Shown here piece after piece: positions 33,240-44,463 of a stretch of 64,000 bases of DNA. Made by a program: the position numbers and the translations under genes. Each line of letters starts with the position of its first letter. Positions within the stretch are counted from its first letter, which is position 1. This DNA comes from Steinernema hermaphroditum (lineage: Eukaryota > Nematoda > Chromadorea > Rhabditida > Steinernematidae), in contig CM059623.1 of assembly GCA_030435675.1 (NCBI GenBank), positions 15,894,205 to 15,958,204 of the forward strand, written 5' to 3'. The notes under the pieces are model-generated. The model was given only the letters and a program-made list of their open reading frames with translations, searched no databases and had not been told where the DNA came from.

Positions 33240-33900
33240 CTAACTGCCCCTTCGTGAAGCCGCACAATTTGTACAAAATCGCTGCAGCTATTACACAGTC
33301 GAAGTCGCGATAAGCAGGTTATCAACTTTTGCTGGTTTCAAAGAAGCAAGACTTCATCTGTAAGTTTCGTCAAATCGCAGTTAATCTTCGATCTGCAAGA
33401 TAGACTACAATTCAAGTACGGGGCGTAGTGCAACGCTATCCTCAAGAAATAGCGAAAATACAACATACGGTTAACATTTAATATAGGCGATTTGGAAGTA
33501 CATTGGACCAAGCAACGAAGTTCGCTGCTCTTTGATGAAGTAACACGATTCGTACAAAATCGCTGCAGCGAAATACACAGTAGAAGCAGCGATAATTAGG
33601 AGATTTATGCTGTTTTTGATGGATTCAAAGAAGGTATCATTTTTAAGTTTTGTCAAAACCGTTAATATTTGATCTATAGAGAAACATTAGAATTCGAGCA
33701 TGGTCTATCAAATACTGCAGCTTTATCAAGCGAGAATATGGCGTGCGGTACCAACGATTTGGACTTATATTGCACCTACGAGATGGGTTACCAGATGTGC
33801 GTACTGCAACGCTCAAGCAACAGCGAAAGTTACTGTACACGGAAACGATTTGGACTTATTGGAAAAAGTAATGAACTTCGCTGCGGAGCTTCTACCGGCA
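33240..33900. repeat. Degenerate tandem repeat, roughly 250-bp period
   Basis: Successive blocks share ordered words: TGAAGCCGCACAATTTGTACAAAATCGCTGCAGC near 33258 against GATGAAGTAACACGATTCGTACAAAATCGCTGCAGC near 33533, followed in both by ACACAGT(C/A)GAAG, GCGATAA, TTTCAAAGAAG or a close variant, and TTCGTCAAA/TTTGTCAAA. A third, weaker block carries GTACTGCAACGCTCAAG and AGCGAAAGTTACTG (33800-33835), matching GTGCAACGCTATCCTCAAG and AGCGAAAATACAAC (33428-33465). Confidence 0.5.
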
Positions 33901-34592
33901 AAGGATTTGAGGTGTTCGCACAAAGAAACACTTGATAAATAACCGGTTCATTTGTAGTGTGATAGCGATTTTTCTTGTGGATTAATGGAAAAAAAGCACG
34001 ACTTGCCCGTGGACCTTCCAGGTGCATTAACATGCCTCCTTAACATGCAGTTAAAACAGAGCCTGTTAGTTGAAGCAAGATAACGGAAAGCCATCGATGA
34101 TAAACGATTTTTCAAGGAAACGTCGCATAAATAAGTAACGGTAAGAATACGAGCGGTTTAGTAAACGATTTCATGTAACTCTGTCTCTAACAGAATGTCT
34201 CTACGACCTTCGGTATGGCCAACCAAATTCTACATCCTACATTCGATAAACAGGCGAAGAAAACTGATAAAAGGATGTTCGATATCAAACCAAACAAAAC
34301 ACCTGAAACCAAAACCCATGACTGGCAACGGGTCACTAGCCACACAGATGCACAACTCCGCCGAGAAGGCACTTAAAGGTTAGATCGCCCCCGAGAAGGA
34401 GAAGCCAACCAATGAAGATCCATCGAAGGGCCGATTCTCGGACGACTTATCGAAACCGAAAATCTGATTGCATGTTGACAGATGTATCGCAGTCCGTGTA
34501 AGGGCAAATACAGTATTGGAGTAAACACGTTAGCACCATTCGGACGATAAAAACAAGCTTATTTCATTATCAAAATGCTTGGCTCAAATTCG

Positions 34593-34740
34593 ATTCTGTG
34601 AGCAATGAAACCGATCGAATTGAGAAGGTGGTTTTTAAGATCAACTTTGTCCTCTTTGAACATCGGCCGAAATTATTCCAGGACAAAGTTGATCTTAAAA
34701 ACCTCCTAATCAATTCGACCGGTTACATTGCTCACAGAAT
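34593..34740. repeat. Long foldback with 61-bp near-perfect arms
   Basis: The left arm 34593-34653 runs from ATTCTGTGAGCAATG to CAACTTTGTCCT. The right arm 34680-34740 runs from AGGACAAAGTTG to CATTGCTCACAGAAT. They pair with only a few mismatches across a 26-bp spacer. Transcription would give a hairpin of about 60 bp. It could be a tiny foldback transposon or a small-RNA precursor; no protein is implied. Confidence 0.75.
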
Positions 34741-35100
34741 GGATTTTGATCCATACATTTTGTTAATAGTTAAAATCCCCTGTAATATCCGCTTAGCAAT
34801 CATCGACACTCCAGAGGGATAAAGACGAGCTATCGAGACAATAGGTCATTCTTCTTCTTAGTCTCAACCAAGATCACTAAAGACTATCCCAGAAAATCTG
34901 GTTATCCGTTACATAGGGTCGTAAGGTGAACCTATGCTCTGCAAAGTGAGCCTCTGGCCATACTTCTTAGAAATGTATCTAACCACTTATGCCTCTCTCA
35001 TTGTGAACCTAAAGTTTATCACATATAAGCGAAACAGAGACAACAATGGCTTCGGCTCATATACAGTTCTATATACAGAAATTATTTAATGCCGAATCGA

Positions 35101-37920
35101 CTATGACGGTGGTGTGGGAGGTTTCTGCTGTTGAGCAGTCTTCGAATCGCCAGTGATTTCCCGTATGGGAGGTACAGAATCGGTGGACTTCGAATTGTCT
35201 AGGGGTGGGGGTTGGGTCTGTGAGCGGACTGGATATTGATCTCCTGAGAAGCGCAGGTGTTCCTTCATGATGTTCCGTGACTCGGCGTTGAGTTTGTCCA
35301 GCGCCTCGACGTCGTCTTCTTTCTTCAGCATTTCGATGATGCTGGCCATCTGCTTTGCGTTCAGTTGGACATCGGCATGCTTGCCGAGCAGTTCGATGAC
35401 CTGGAATGGCGGTGAATCGAATGATCTTTGGTCTGCCTCACCTCTAGGACCAAGCTGGCGTCAACTTTTCCATCGGTGTCCAAGTCCATGGCCGTCAGAA
35501 CCTCTTCAACTCTGTTGCTCTTGGCCTCGTCTGTCACTTTCTGTAACTTGTGTAGGGACTCGATCAGATCCTTGATTCTCACAAGATTCTCTCTGAAAAA
35601 GATGGCTTCATTGTTAGAAATGAGTCTTTAGTGCCGCACTCTTTTCTCGTGGCCTCTTCAGGAATCGCCGGATCGGCGATCAGTTCATCGAAGGTTCTCT
35701 TTTCAGTTTCCAGCTTCGCAACCAAAGTATCGATTCCAGAAATCATGGCGTTAACGCGATTACGTAGTCTCTTGGCAACCTTCGATTCGGCATAGTCATC
35801 GTTAAGAGAACCGACTTCAATAAGATCCTGGAATTATACGTTGAAGGCTAACGAGATCAGTTGGATGCCCACCTCAGTATGTTCGATGACCTTCTCCTTG
35901 AGCTCAGTGATGTCATGTTTCGCCTCTTTGATGACGTTTCCGTGCAGAATATCTTCAATGGATGCCAGAACTTTCGGATCGACACCTTCTTCCTCCGTTT
36001 TTGTTTCCTTAGCTGCAGGAGTACTATCTTTAACGGATGCCTACAAAGGGGGCTGGTCATGGTGAATTGGTGAATTGCAGGATGCTCACTTGAAGATCGT
36101 CCACCGACTTCTGAACCGTCTCCACAATCAGTCCGAACTGTTTCTCCGCGTCGGCGATCTCCTCCTCGAGCTTCATCTCCGTCTGCAACTGCTCAGCTTC
36201 CTTACGTTTCTCAGCCTCTTCTGCGGCCTTAGCCTCCGCTTCCTTATTGGCCTTCTTCTCAGCGGTGATGGCAGTCTCGATGTTCATGATGAGGTCAAGA
36301 CGGGCTTTGTGGTCGATGGTGCCGCCTTCCATCTCGGTCAACTTCTGGCGAGTCTGTTCGGCAATGCCTAAAAGTGAAAATTTGAGTGACCTAGCTGCGC
36401 GAATGGATGTGCTTACTATCGGGCAGCCTAGAAACGAGTGCCTTCAGACGACTGGCGAAGGTGAGATCCTCGGGGAGATACAAAATTCGAGAAAGAAGCA
36501 ATAGAGATGGAGGTACTTTGTCATTGAGCGAAAGCTCTAGCCATTGTGAAAGCTGTAATTTGGAATTGGATCTTTTAGAATGCTTGCATAGATCAAACCT
36601 GAGCACGTAGGCGTTCTTCACTCACACCAAGGGCGCGCATTCCTCGAGCTCTCACGGCATGCTGAAGATCAACGCTAGTGAGGTTATCCACGCCACCTTC
36701 GGCAACGATTTGCTGAAAGAAGGAATAATTGAGATGGAAAGTGACCTATTCATAAGAGAGAAGCATCCCGTCATCATGATTTTAAGGCCCATTCATTTCT
36801 ATGTTTTCTCGAAAGGAACGTCTTCCATTAAGACTACAGGGCTTGCCTTTCTGCCTCGCTTTAAATCTATAGACATGAGCCTGAGTCGGAGCCTGAATGA
36901 TAGGATTCGCTTCAGTTTGAAAACTTCAGTTTAGTTTTACTATGATAAACGCAGGGCGTCATGCGGCTCAATATTCCGGGGCTCAATCTTTATATCACCA
37001 TAGAACGTACCTTGTCATCAGCCTTCAATTCACGAAGCTTTAGCTTTAGCTGAAACCGAAGAATTTCAGGCGTTCCCAGTGGCGGGATGAGCAACACGCG
37101 GCAAAGAGCCCTGAGTTGGCTCATCGAGAGGTTATCCAGTGTCAGCTCGTCTTCAAATAATTGAGTGTACTTGAACAGATCCTCGTTGCTGGCATAGCCA
37201 CCCTCGGAGCGGAGCTAAAGGATTCATTTCGGTGAGCAGCAGTGTTTCTGATTCAACCAACACTTTTCATGAACTCCGTGAATTCAACAGCCTTTGAGCC
37301 TCCTTCCTTTTTCGACTTCCTCTGCAGGGAAATCTCCTCGATGGTGCTCTGTAGGAACTTGGCCATTTCCACCCTAACCATGACCTGTTTTCGCCATTTT
37401 TCTTCCTAAATATTATCATGTTTGGTACAGATTTGATCCACTGTTGTGAACGGCTACCTCTTTAGAAGCTTCTTGGAAGGTACTAGGCAGCATGTTCGGG
37501 AAGAGCTTGATGAAAAGCGGCAGCGCCAACTCCATAAAAGGTACAATGATGAAAATTGAGAAAGGCACCAAACGGAAGAGATCGGAGACGGTACGGATCA
37601 GCTGCTGGCGTTCCCGTCTTGTTAGCGTCGCGCCGCGAGCCACTCGCCAGATGTACTTGGCGCTGAGTTTCGTTTCCAGCGCCAAAAGGCGGAACCCGTG
37701 ATAGTAGTGCTTAAGCTCGTGGATGATCCTATCTTTTAGTGGGGGCTTGACGGCTGCTTTCATCGGGGATAACTTTTGTCGTCGAACGTCTTCTTCTTGC
37801 TGACGCTTCAGGTCTTCTTTGATCATTCGCAGCGTTTCTTCGACTTTGCTTCGTTCTGTGGAGGCGTAGCGGACGACGAGACCCGGATAGCCGTTTCGTA
37901 GCAGTGGTGTCCATGTTGCC
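35101..37920 (-). CDS. letm-1: LETM1 family mitochondrial inner-membrane protein (5' end unresolved)
   Basis: Minus strand, ten coding exons read: 37920-37458, 37405-37262, 37214-37011, 36712-36599, 36552-36417, 36367-36090, 36040-35873, 35827-35640, 35592-35442, 35400-35101, all phase-compatible. LETM1 proteins act in cation/proton homeostasis and cristae structure at the inner mitochondrial membrane. Diagnostic segments: TLTRRERQQ before the single membrane helix ([20 protein letters not shown]), [57 protein letters not shown], then a charged coiled coil and a canonical EF-hand loop ([12 protein letters not shown]). The exon-2 donor is AGT|GTTGGT, weak but needed for frame. The first exon with the true start is not identified; an Arg-rich presequence-like stretch ([19 protein letters not shown]) precedes Met at 37826. 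An upstream exon around 37980-38110 is possible. Confidence 0.92.
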
Positions 37921-40183
37921 CTTAATAAAATTCCTCTTTAACGGATAATCTAAGCTGGGATCTAGCTCAACTTCAAAGATTTGGGTGGACTTTTCTGAAA
38001 TCTGGGAAGGCAATGGAGAGAATGCCCAGAATGCCCAAGCAATGCCCGCGCACCCCGATGCCACCTGTGATCAGTCTGCTCGGATACAGTCTCCACCCGA
38101 AGCCAGAAGAAGACCAACCTTAACTATGTGATTTTGTCTTTCTTGGGCATATCTGGTGTCTCGCAAGACGCAAGTCATTGATACAAGAAGATGAACTTAT
38201 AAAAAAACTCGATTTTACATGACTACCCAAGCCCTTCTTCTAGCGAACATCCAAGAATTATATGCCTACCTCTGTAATCTGTAGATGTTCTGAAGGCAAC
38301 AGCGTTGATAGCGGGAAATCATGACTGAATGGCGAAATGAATAATACCGACAGTGACGACACGTCTAGGAAATCACCCTGAAATCGAAGGAGGAGCTGAC
38401 CGCTGATGCAAGAGCATTGAGCTACGACTATTATGAAATCGTCGCGCATATGCGCGGACTCGGATATTGGCCGTAGAAACAAGAAAAACAACTGGAAAAA
38501 AGCAGCGAAATCGCGACATATAAAAAATAAAATATCGCGTCTACATCTCAAAAAATACCTACGAAAGACTCTCTCATATTTCCCAAACTCTTCCGTGACC
38601 TTCTCGGCGACAATTTCGACACACCTAGCTGATCAATGAACAACCAAAGGGCACAGTTCTCTTTTGCGCTCGAGTGGTTAGACAGCCAAGGAGAATTACC
38701 GCCTGTACCATATTCTAGCGGTCTTAATATGAGCGAAAGCAAGCGATGCTTAGAAAGTTGTTGTTCTGGGAGATGTTGTCTCTGCATAATGCTAGCGGGT
38801 TTTGGCAAAAAGCCACGTTTATGGTTCACACATGAGCTGTCTAACGGCAAATCTGTTGAATCTTAAATATTTGTCTAAAAAGATTTGGTGGATTTGTCGA
38901 TCTTAACTTTTCGATCATTGTTGATCACTTTTTGTGAAAGGCATTTTTGATTTGAAGCGAAGTGCCAATCGGTCTTGACACGACTAACCTGATTCGTACG
39001 GTAATCGTAAGTGTCTTTCGATGCAACTTGACGTCAGTTGCCTCATTTCGCAGAATGTGCAATAAACGTCACACGTTCGGTTGATTCCGCTTAGCACTTA
39101 GTGATACTGAAGTTCTGATAGAATTTCTGAGCTGGTGTGCTACGGTTAGAAATGTGGCTCTTTGATATAGCTGTTGAATTGAGCATCCTCAAAAAGGAAC
39201 AGCAGACATTTTCATGGCTGTGAGACAAACAGGAGCACCCTCATACCTGGAAACCTGAGCTAGCGTCGAGACTCAACCCTTTGCTTTACAGAATGAACTT
39301 ACCAAGTTACGATCAGAGCTGTTTCGAATTTGGCAGAAACTCGGTTCCAAAAAGAAGACAGTGACTCGTCCAAAAGTCCTACGCTATTGATTCTTTTTTT
39401 TTCTCCTCTTTAATGACTGTGATGGACGGTACTGACTTGAACCATATACATCGCTGTGTCTTACCTGCTTAAGGAGATATTTCTCATGATTTGGATTGAC
39501 TGATCGCTTACCTCATCTTACTATGTGCGTAATCTTAGCATTCATTACCAAAACTGTTACCTCTTACCGTATGATGGACACTCGTCAACTCCTAATAAAC
39601 CTCAAATGGCTAGTGACAAGAAGGTCTTCTCCGTTACATATCTGTATGCGTCTTGTGTGGTGTCCCGTTCGTGACCCTTTAATAATTCATCAAAGTCTAA
39701 AAAGGCTGGCGGCATAGATTTCGAAATTTGAGCCGATATTCAGCTTATGAGGCGCTGGTCGTCGACTTGATGTAATTGGGCTTACGTTCCACGCCAGCTT
39801 CGACAAATTGAAAAGTTGATAGGGTTGGGGTTTCCGGTTCGCGGAAGTCCCACGTTTTGCTTCTTAGTTCGTCTACGGTCTCTCCAGCCATAAAAACAGT
39901 TGTCTCTGCTGGGGAGCCGTTTTCTTTTGGCGCGTTTTTCGTGTCTGGTTATGATTGCGCGAGTAGATGAAGTTTTATTTTCCGACCCAACTCTACGGAA
40001 TTCCGTAAAAGGAAGTTAAACGTTTTACCCAACCAAAGCCGCATCAGTTAGAATGAACACCATTCTGACATGGACGGCATTGATTCAGGGATAACTCTAG
40101 GATGACCTTCAGACTAAAAATTGTGAGTAGTCACTTTATTACATTACCAACAAAACGTTCAGTCAATGTGATTCCAGAAGACA
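37921..40183. other. Interval between LETM1 and the next gene
   Basis: 37980-38110 may hold the 5' exon of the LETM1 gene (an open minus-strand stretch ending ACAG|GTGGCA), but no start codon could be tied to it. The rest, 38110-40130, shows no gene, repeat or RNA that I can support. TTTATT at 40135-40140 is a candidate polyadenylation signal for the minus-strand gene ending at 40184. Confidence 0.4.
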
Positions 40184-41137
40184 TCAGAAGTTGTGCAGAT
40201 GCGGAATATTCACCATAATGTCACATTCCTTCTTGGCATGGCCACATTCACAAGCGTAGAATTTCCATTCCCATTCGCCAGCAAACGAATGGTTACAGTA
40301 ACCGATCGCTTTGCGTGTTTCGTGACGGAAGAAATACGAACGCTTCGACTTGGGATCACGTTCCATGAAAGCTGCATACTGGTCAGTATCCTCAGCGGTG
40401 TCATAGCTGAACGCTCCTTGAGGACCATCGCTCTTCTTCCAGTCGTCCACTAACTCCACCAGGAAGTCGACAGGAACAGCACGGTCTCCTTCGGTCTCGA
40501 ACTGCACAGTGCGAGGTCTTTTGCCTTCCGGCCTCAACAGGAACTTCTTTATGTACGGCAATACGGTTCTCGGCCAGTTACCGTACAATCCGAGGTGACT
40601 CAGATAGGGATACTCGTTGACGTGAAGCTTGACAAATTGCATGGCGATCGATCCTTCGTAGTTCAAGTCGATCCTCGTAAAGAAGACTTCGTTGTAGAAG
40701 CGCTCCAGGAAGAACTTGTTGGCCGACGATTCATCGTGGTAGGCAAGCAGGGAAAACTCTTGTCCACCCACTGTATACTGTTGTATCACCTTAGGGAACT
40801 GATTTTCATCATCAACCGGGATCTGAAGCGCCGATCGATCCAGCGGGTTCCTCGTGGCTTCCTCCACCTCAAACGTCTCAATGCGAACGAAACGGCGCCC
40901 AGCTCTGTCTAGCTCTTCTTGGGTGGCATATTCGTTGGTTGACGTATTCTGGAAGACGCAATAGAGCTTGCCACGATTTTCAGTGAGGCTGGCACTGTAC
41001 TTTTGGCGATTGTCGTGGTGAAGCTGCAGAACTTTGAGCCAGAGACGGCTGTCCACTGCTTCCAGCAGATCGTCGATCGAGCTCTCGTCGAGTAGCTGAA
41101 CAACGCGATCGACAAAATGCCACGGGATGGCGTCCAT
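40184..41137 (-). CDS. Unassigned nematode-type protein, MD-x-VP family member 2
   Basis: One coding exon, 317 residues from MDAIPWHFVDRVVQLL. The frame stays open to 41206, but an acceptor-like ATTTCCAG ends at 41151, 14 nt before this ATG, so I place the start here with a 5' intron or trans-splice. The block LWLKVLQLHHDNRQKYSASL near residues 30-50 and the segment FVKLHVNEYPYLSHLGLYGNWP near 190 align with the paralogue at 23688-24668. A Cys/His cluster (YACECGHAKKECD) near the C-terminus is shared in type, not in spacing, and might bind a metal. A TATAAA reads on the minus strand at 41286-41291. Biochemical role unknown; families of this kind often expand and diverge quickly in nematodes. 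Confidence 0.8.
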   Translation of the reverse strand: MDAIPWHFVDRVVQLLDESSIDDLLEAVDSRLWLKVLQLHHDNRQKYSASLTENRGKLYCVFQNTSTNEYATQEELDRAGRRFVRIETFEVEEATRNPLDRSALQIPVDDENQFPKVIQQYTVGGQEFSLLAYHDESSANKFFLERFYNEVFFTRIDLNYEGSIAMQFVKLHVNEYPYLSHLGLYGNWPRTVLPYIKKFLLRPEGKRPRTVQFETEGDRAVPVDFLVELVDDWKKSDGPQGAFSYDTAEDTDQYAAFMERDPKSKRSYFFRHETRKAIGYCNHSFAGEWEWKFYACECGHAKKECDIMVNIPHLHNF

Positions 41138-42779
41138 GGTCTGGGAAAGTCTGGAAATGAACGGATAAGAAATCGGGTGCTGCATGGGGAGCTGAGAATC
41201 GCACATTGCGACAGGATATGTTGCATCGCTGTTTTTGTATTTTTCCGAAGTTCAGTTTGTTGTTAGAGTGGCTTAGAACGTCCGTTTTATAATGTTCACC
41301 TGATGGGCAAACCACCAGAGACTGTTTACCATACGCACACTTTCACACAAATACGCCAATTGTCTCTCATGTGTGTCCCCGGCGATCGGTCGCGTAAAAA
41401 ACGCAGAAAACAAATGCCCACTTGTCGGGGCTCTGCCCTGACGCTCTCGCGCTCCTGGAGTCTAGCTGTACAAGGACGCGAGTAGCAGTACACAGGCAGA
41501 CAGTGCTTACCCGACTGCGGCGCCCCTTACGCGCCTTCAGCTATCTCCTCTGCCACCTGTCACATCCTGTCCTTCCTGAACCTTATTCATAACCTGGTAT
41601 CAATAGAGTTTATAAGAACTTCTATTGGGATAACACACACACAAGATGGGCGACGAATCCCTCTGCTGAGTGGGCATCGACCAGAATACCATCATCGCTG
41701 CCTCTTTCCCCCCTAGTTCCTTCACATGCTCCCGGCTTCGCGGGGGTCTACTTCGAGAAGATCTTGAAGGAATTTTAATCTTAAAAAGTCATGACTTGAA
41801 AACCCAGACATTTCCCAGTAATACCTCGATGATGATCACCCCAGCGCCCAGAAGGCCCACCAGGGTTCACCAGGGAGCCGTAGTTCCTATATCTTAAGAA
41901 GAAGGTCGATACTACCAGCCGACCACCTGTGCCGCAATGAGATTCCGAAGTATCGCTGAAGCTCAGAAATCTGCGCTGCCAGTCGAATCGAAGACTAATG
42001 TCACGCACTTCACCGTAGGGCCTTTATTGGAATCCGCTCTTCGCCTCTTCAATGAATAATGGGACAAAGTCTTTGAGTCTAATGCTGCGTCGACGCCAGA
42101 AGAAGGCCAACGACAACGATATCATACTATGCATCTTTATTGATCGATGTTCAGAACGTAATGTCGTTGATTTGGGAAGATAAGCAGCGCAAAACGTGTC
42201 ACTGTTGCTCGTAGAAAGGCCATATTTCGAGATAGTTGAGACACTATCACACACTATGCTTTGGAGGAGGCAGATGTAAGATAAATTCTGTATATCCAAT
42301 GCTGGCGCAAGACACTACCCTTGTTTTCGACATTCGACCGGCTTGCGGCTTCGCAGAATCTTTCGCACAGTGTTAAAATTTGTATTCAAGTTATGCTTGC
42401 TCGCTTTACTGACCTCCGTCAAATCTGGAACAGTTTGCCCGAACTGTTTGGCCTCAGCGAACCTAAGAGAAACCAAGTTTTCAGTTTTGATTTGAATGGA
42501 CGCAAAGGACATGTGATCACTTATCTGCTCATTGACTTCTATCTGGGCGATTCCCGCATGATATTGTTTGTACGCAGGTGCACCGTCAGCGGTTAGGTCA
42601 TCCCTGATAACCTAAAAATGCACTTTAGCTTGTCTAGACTGACATTAAACACGATCAAGGAAGTTTTTGTTTGACGCAGCTTCTGATCTCACTGATCACA
42701 TAAGACATCAAAGAGCTCTCAGATCACTTTAAAGAAGGGTATTTAAGTGAATACCACTGACTTTTCCATCAGTCTCACA
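41138..42779. other. Interval before the serine protease gene
   Basis: 41286-41291 is a candidate TATA box for the preceding minus-strand gene. 41835-41960 is a minus-orientation fragment of the GC-rich dispersed repeat (CGCCCAGAAGGCCCACCAGG, GGGAGCCGTAGTTCC). 42060-42110 has CGACGCCAGAAGAAGGCCAACGAC, like the inner foldback words. No gene is supported between 41300 and 42730. Confidence 0.45.
42740..42747 (+). promoter_or_regulatory. Candidate TATA box of the serine protease gene
   Basis: TATTTAAG lies 33 bp before the ATG at 42780, implying a leader of only a few nucleotides. Spacing matches the boxes at 24702 and 30934. Confidence 0.5.
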
Positions 42780-43756
42780 ATGAGATCCCCTCCCGCTTTT
42801 CTACTTCTACTCTTCGGAGCTGCTCTAGCCGCTCCATCACCCCACTACGGGGGATCTTCGGAACTCGTAAGTTTGCCGCCCTAGGATATCCTACAGTACT
42901 GCACACAGGTCGCCGGCGGTCAGATCGCTCCAGCTGGAATTTTTCCTTACTTCGCATTCCTTGGTTTCTGTGGAGGTTCGCTAATCACTCCGAGGCACGT
43001 CCTAACCGCTGCTCACTGTACTTCTGAGGAAGTCCCTCGACGCAGTATTCATATGGGCCAGTCCAAGCGAACGGATTATCTTCACAACGTGTATGGAGTT
43101 CAGTCGCGAGTTTCGGTCGCTGTTCATCGGCATAAGGACTACGATTGGAGAAAATCTCTTAACGACATTGCCATTCTTGAGGTAGGCGTTTGTCTCGTCT
43201 ACCGTAATCCGAGATTCTTGTCTTAAGGTCGACCCGCCATTCAACCTAACAGCGTACGTCGGACTTTCTTACATAAAAGCCGACGACACCGAACTTCTGA
43301 AGAGTCCGCATGCGCATTTGGTCGGAAGGGGAGCAATGGATAGTTAGTTTTTCCACTTTACATGCCACTACAGTATGACTTTAGTTATCAACGGCACACA
43401 AATAGGAAGCGACGAACTCCGTTTCGCCGTCATCGACCTCAACGATAACCCAAAATGCAAAAATCAAGTAGACAAGGACCCCGAAAGAAAGACAATCTGT
43501 GCCGGAAGCAAGGACGCTGGCAGTTTGGGTGGTGACAGTGGATCACCTCTAACAGTCTACACTCCCTCGGAGCGCTTCCAAGTGGGAATCGACTCAGCTG
43601 CAATTCCGAGCAGGGACAGACATAAGTACCCAAGTAAAAATAGAACCTTCTACGGGCGCCTTCACAATGATGACTATTTCAGCCACCTTCACTCGCGTCT
43701 CTCAGTTCTGCGACTGGATGTCCGAGAAGACCAACGGAGAGTTTAAGTGTCTATGA
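42780..43756 (+). CDS. Secreted chymotrypsin-like (S1) serine protease
   Basis: Five exons: 42780-42866, 42909-43181, 43228-43342, 43385-43633, 43683-43756; 265 residues. The signal peptide is MRSPPAFLLLLFGAALAAP; a short pro-region leads to VAGGQIAPAG, the activation site. The catalytic triad is visible: His in LTAAHC, Asp in NDIAILEV, Ser in GGDSGSP. The last two introns matter: reading through them gives a false tail, while splicing gives TTFTRVSQFCDWMSEKTNG, a normal S1 C-terminal helix. By the usual register the S1-pocket base position is Gly, the cysteine that normally precedes the GDSG box by four residues is Leu, and the residue after the GDSG box is Ser. Substrate preference is therefore unclear. 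AATAAA at 43833-43838 is the likely polyadenylation signal. It is probably a gut or excretory digestive enzyme. Confidence 0.85.
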
Positions 43757-44241
43757 TATGTTTACTGTTTTGACATCCGAGAAATGAATCGGAATCGTTG
43801 CACTTTATTTTACCTGTTTTTATGAACTTTAGAATAAATGTATCGGCTTTTGCCAGTAATTAAATGAAATTGAACTTAAACTACGCAATTCTGTAAGTCC
43901 ACTCATTTCATACCTGATCACCAAGCGAAGTACAGATCATGCGCAGATGCATAGATGCCTCCTTACCGTCGTTTTTCATGTCGGTCGCTTTTATGGTACA
44001 GTAGGATTTCGAACCTCCATTTCAAACCAATCGAATCCTAAAGGCCTAATATGGTCGGATTTCGTTCAGTTCGATCGCCCACCGTACTTCAGGTTATTGG
44101 CTGCTTATGACAGTTCAAGGACTTATGAGAAATTGCGTGGCTTAAAGAGAATAGAGAATACCATCTTCAGGATCGTTCAGGTCTCTTCAGTCTGATTTAT
44201 TTCTGACCTCGTCTTTCCTCGCAAGTTTCACGAATTTCGTT

Positions 44242-44463
44242 CTCGTATCAAAGGCTTACGCCTTGCGAGACGTCATATACATACATATATGCACAAGAGC
44301 CACGTTATTACTCCGTAGTCCGATGTCTCTGATGTCCGCGCACACTGATGGGCGCTCTACTGTAACGTGCCGAAGTAAGAAGAAGAACGACGACTACGGA
44401 GTGACAATGTGGTTTGTTGTGCATATATATGACGTCTCGCAAGGCGTAAGCCTTAGATATGAG
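44242..44463. mobile_element. Foldback element, complete two-armed copy
   Basis: The arms 44242-44320 and 44392-44463 are inverted copies of about 70-80 bp. Each contains AAGGC(T)TACGCCTTGCGAGACG, ATATATGCACAA and ACTCCGTAGTC; the arm also holds a short internal palindrome (AAGGCTTACGCCTT). The 70-bp centre has no coding capacity. The arm sequence is the same as 19540-19605, where it flanks the GC-rich dispersed repeat. This suggests both belong to one non-autonomous DNA-transposon family. GAGTTTACGAGTTT-type words flank both copies (TAAACTCGTAAAACTCG here). Confidence 0.75.

Larger units (their letters stand above)
30900..35100. other. Gene-free interval between the protease and LETM1
   Basis: No gene is supported by splice or domain evidence. 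It is AT-rich, with many short unrelated open frames. It contains a GGTGGCGCAAAAAA motif at about 31598-31612 (recurring near 55793), a degenerate tandem repeat at 33240-33900 and a long foldback at 34593-34740. 34190-34440 has a lysine-rich open frame without domain. Confidence 0.45.

Noticed and set aside
43343..43378. 27-bp intron alternative in the serine protease, using the ATG at 43376
   Set aside because: Too short for a normal intron; the 42-bp version (43343-43384) has better signals and keeps frame.
43634..43746. Unspliced C-terminus of the serine protease (ending DVREDQRRV)
   Set aside because: Splicing the 49-bp intron 43634-43682 restores the usual S1 C-terminal helix; the unspliced tail has no counterpart in the family.
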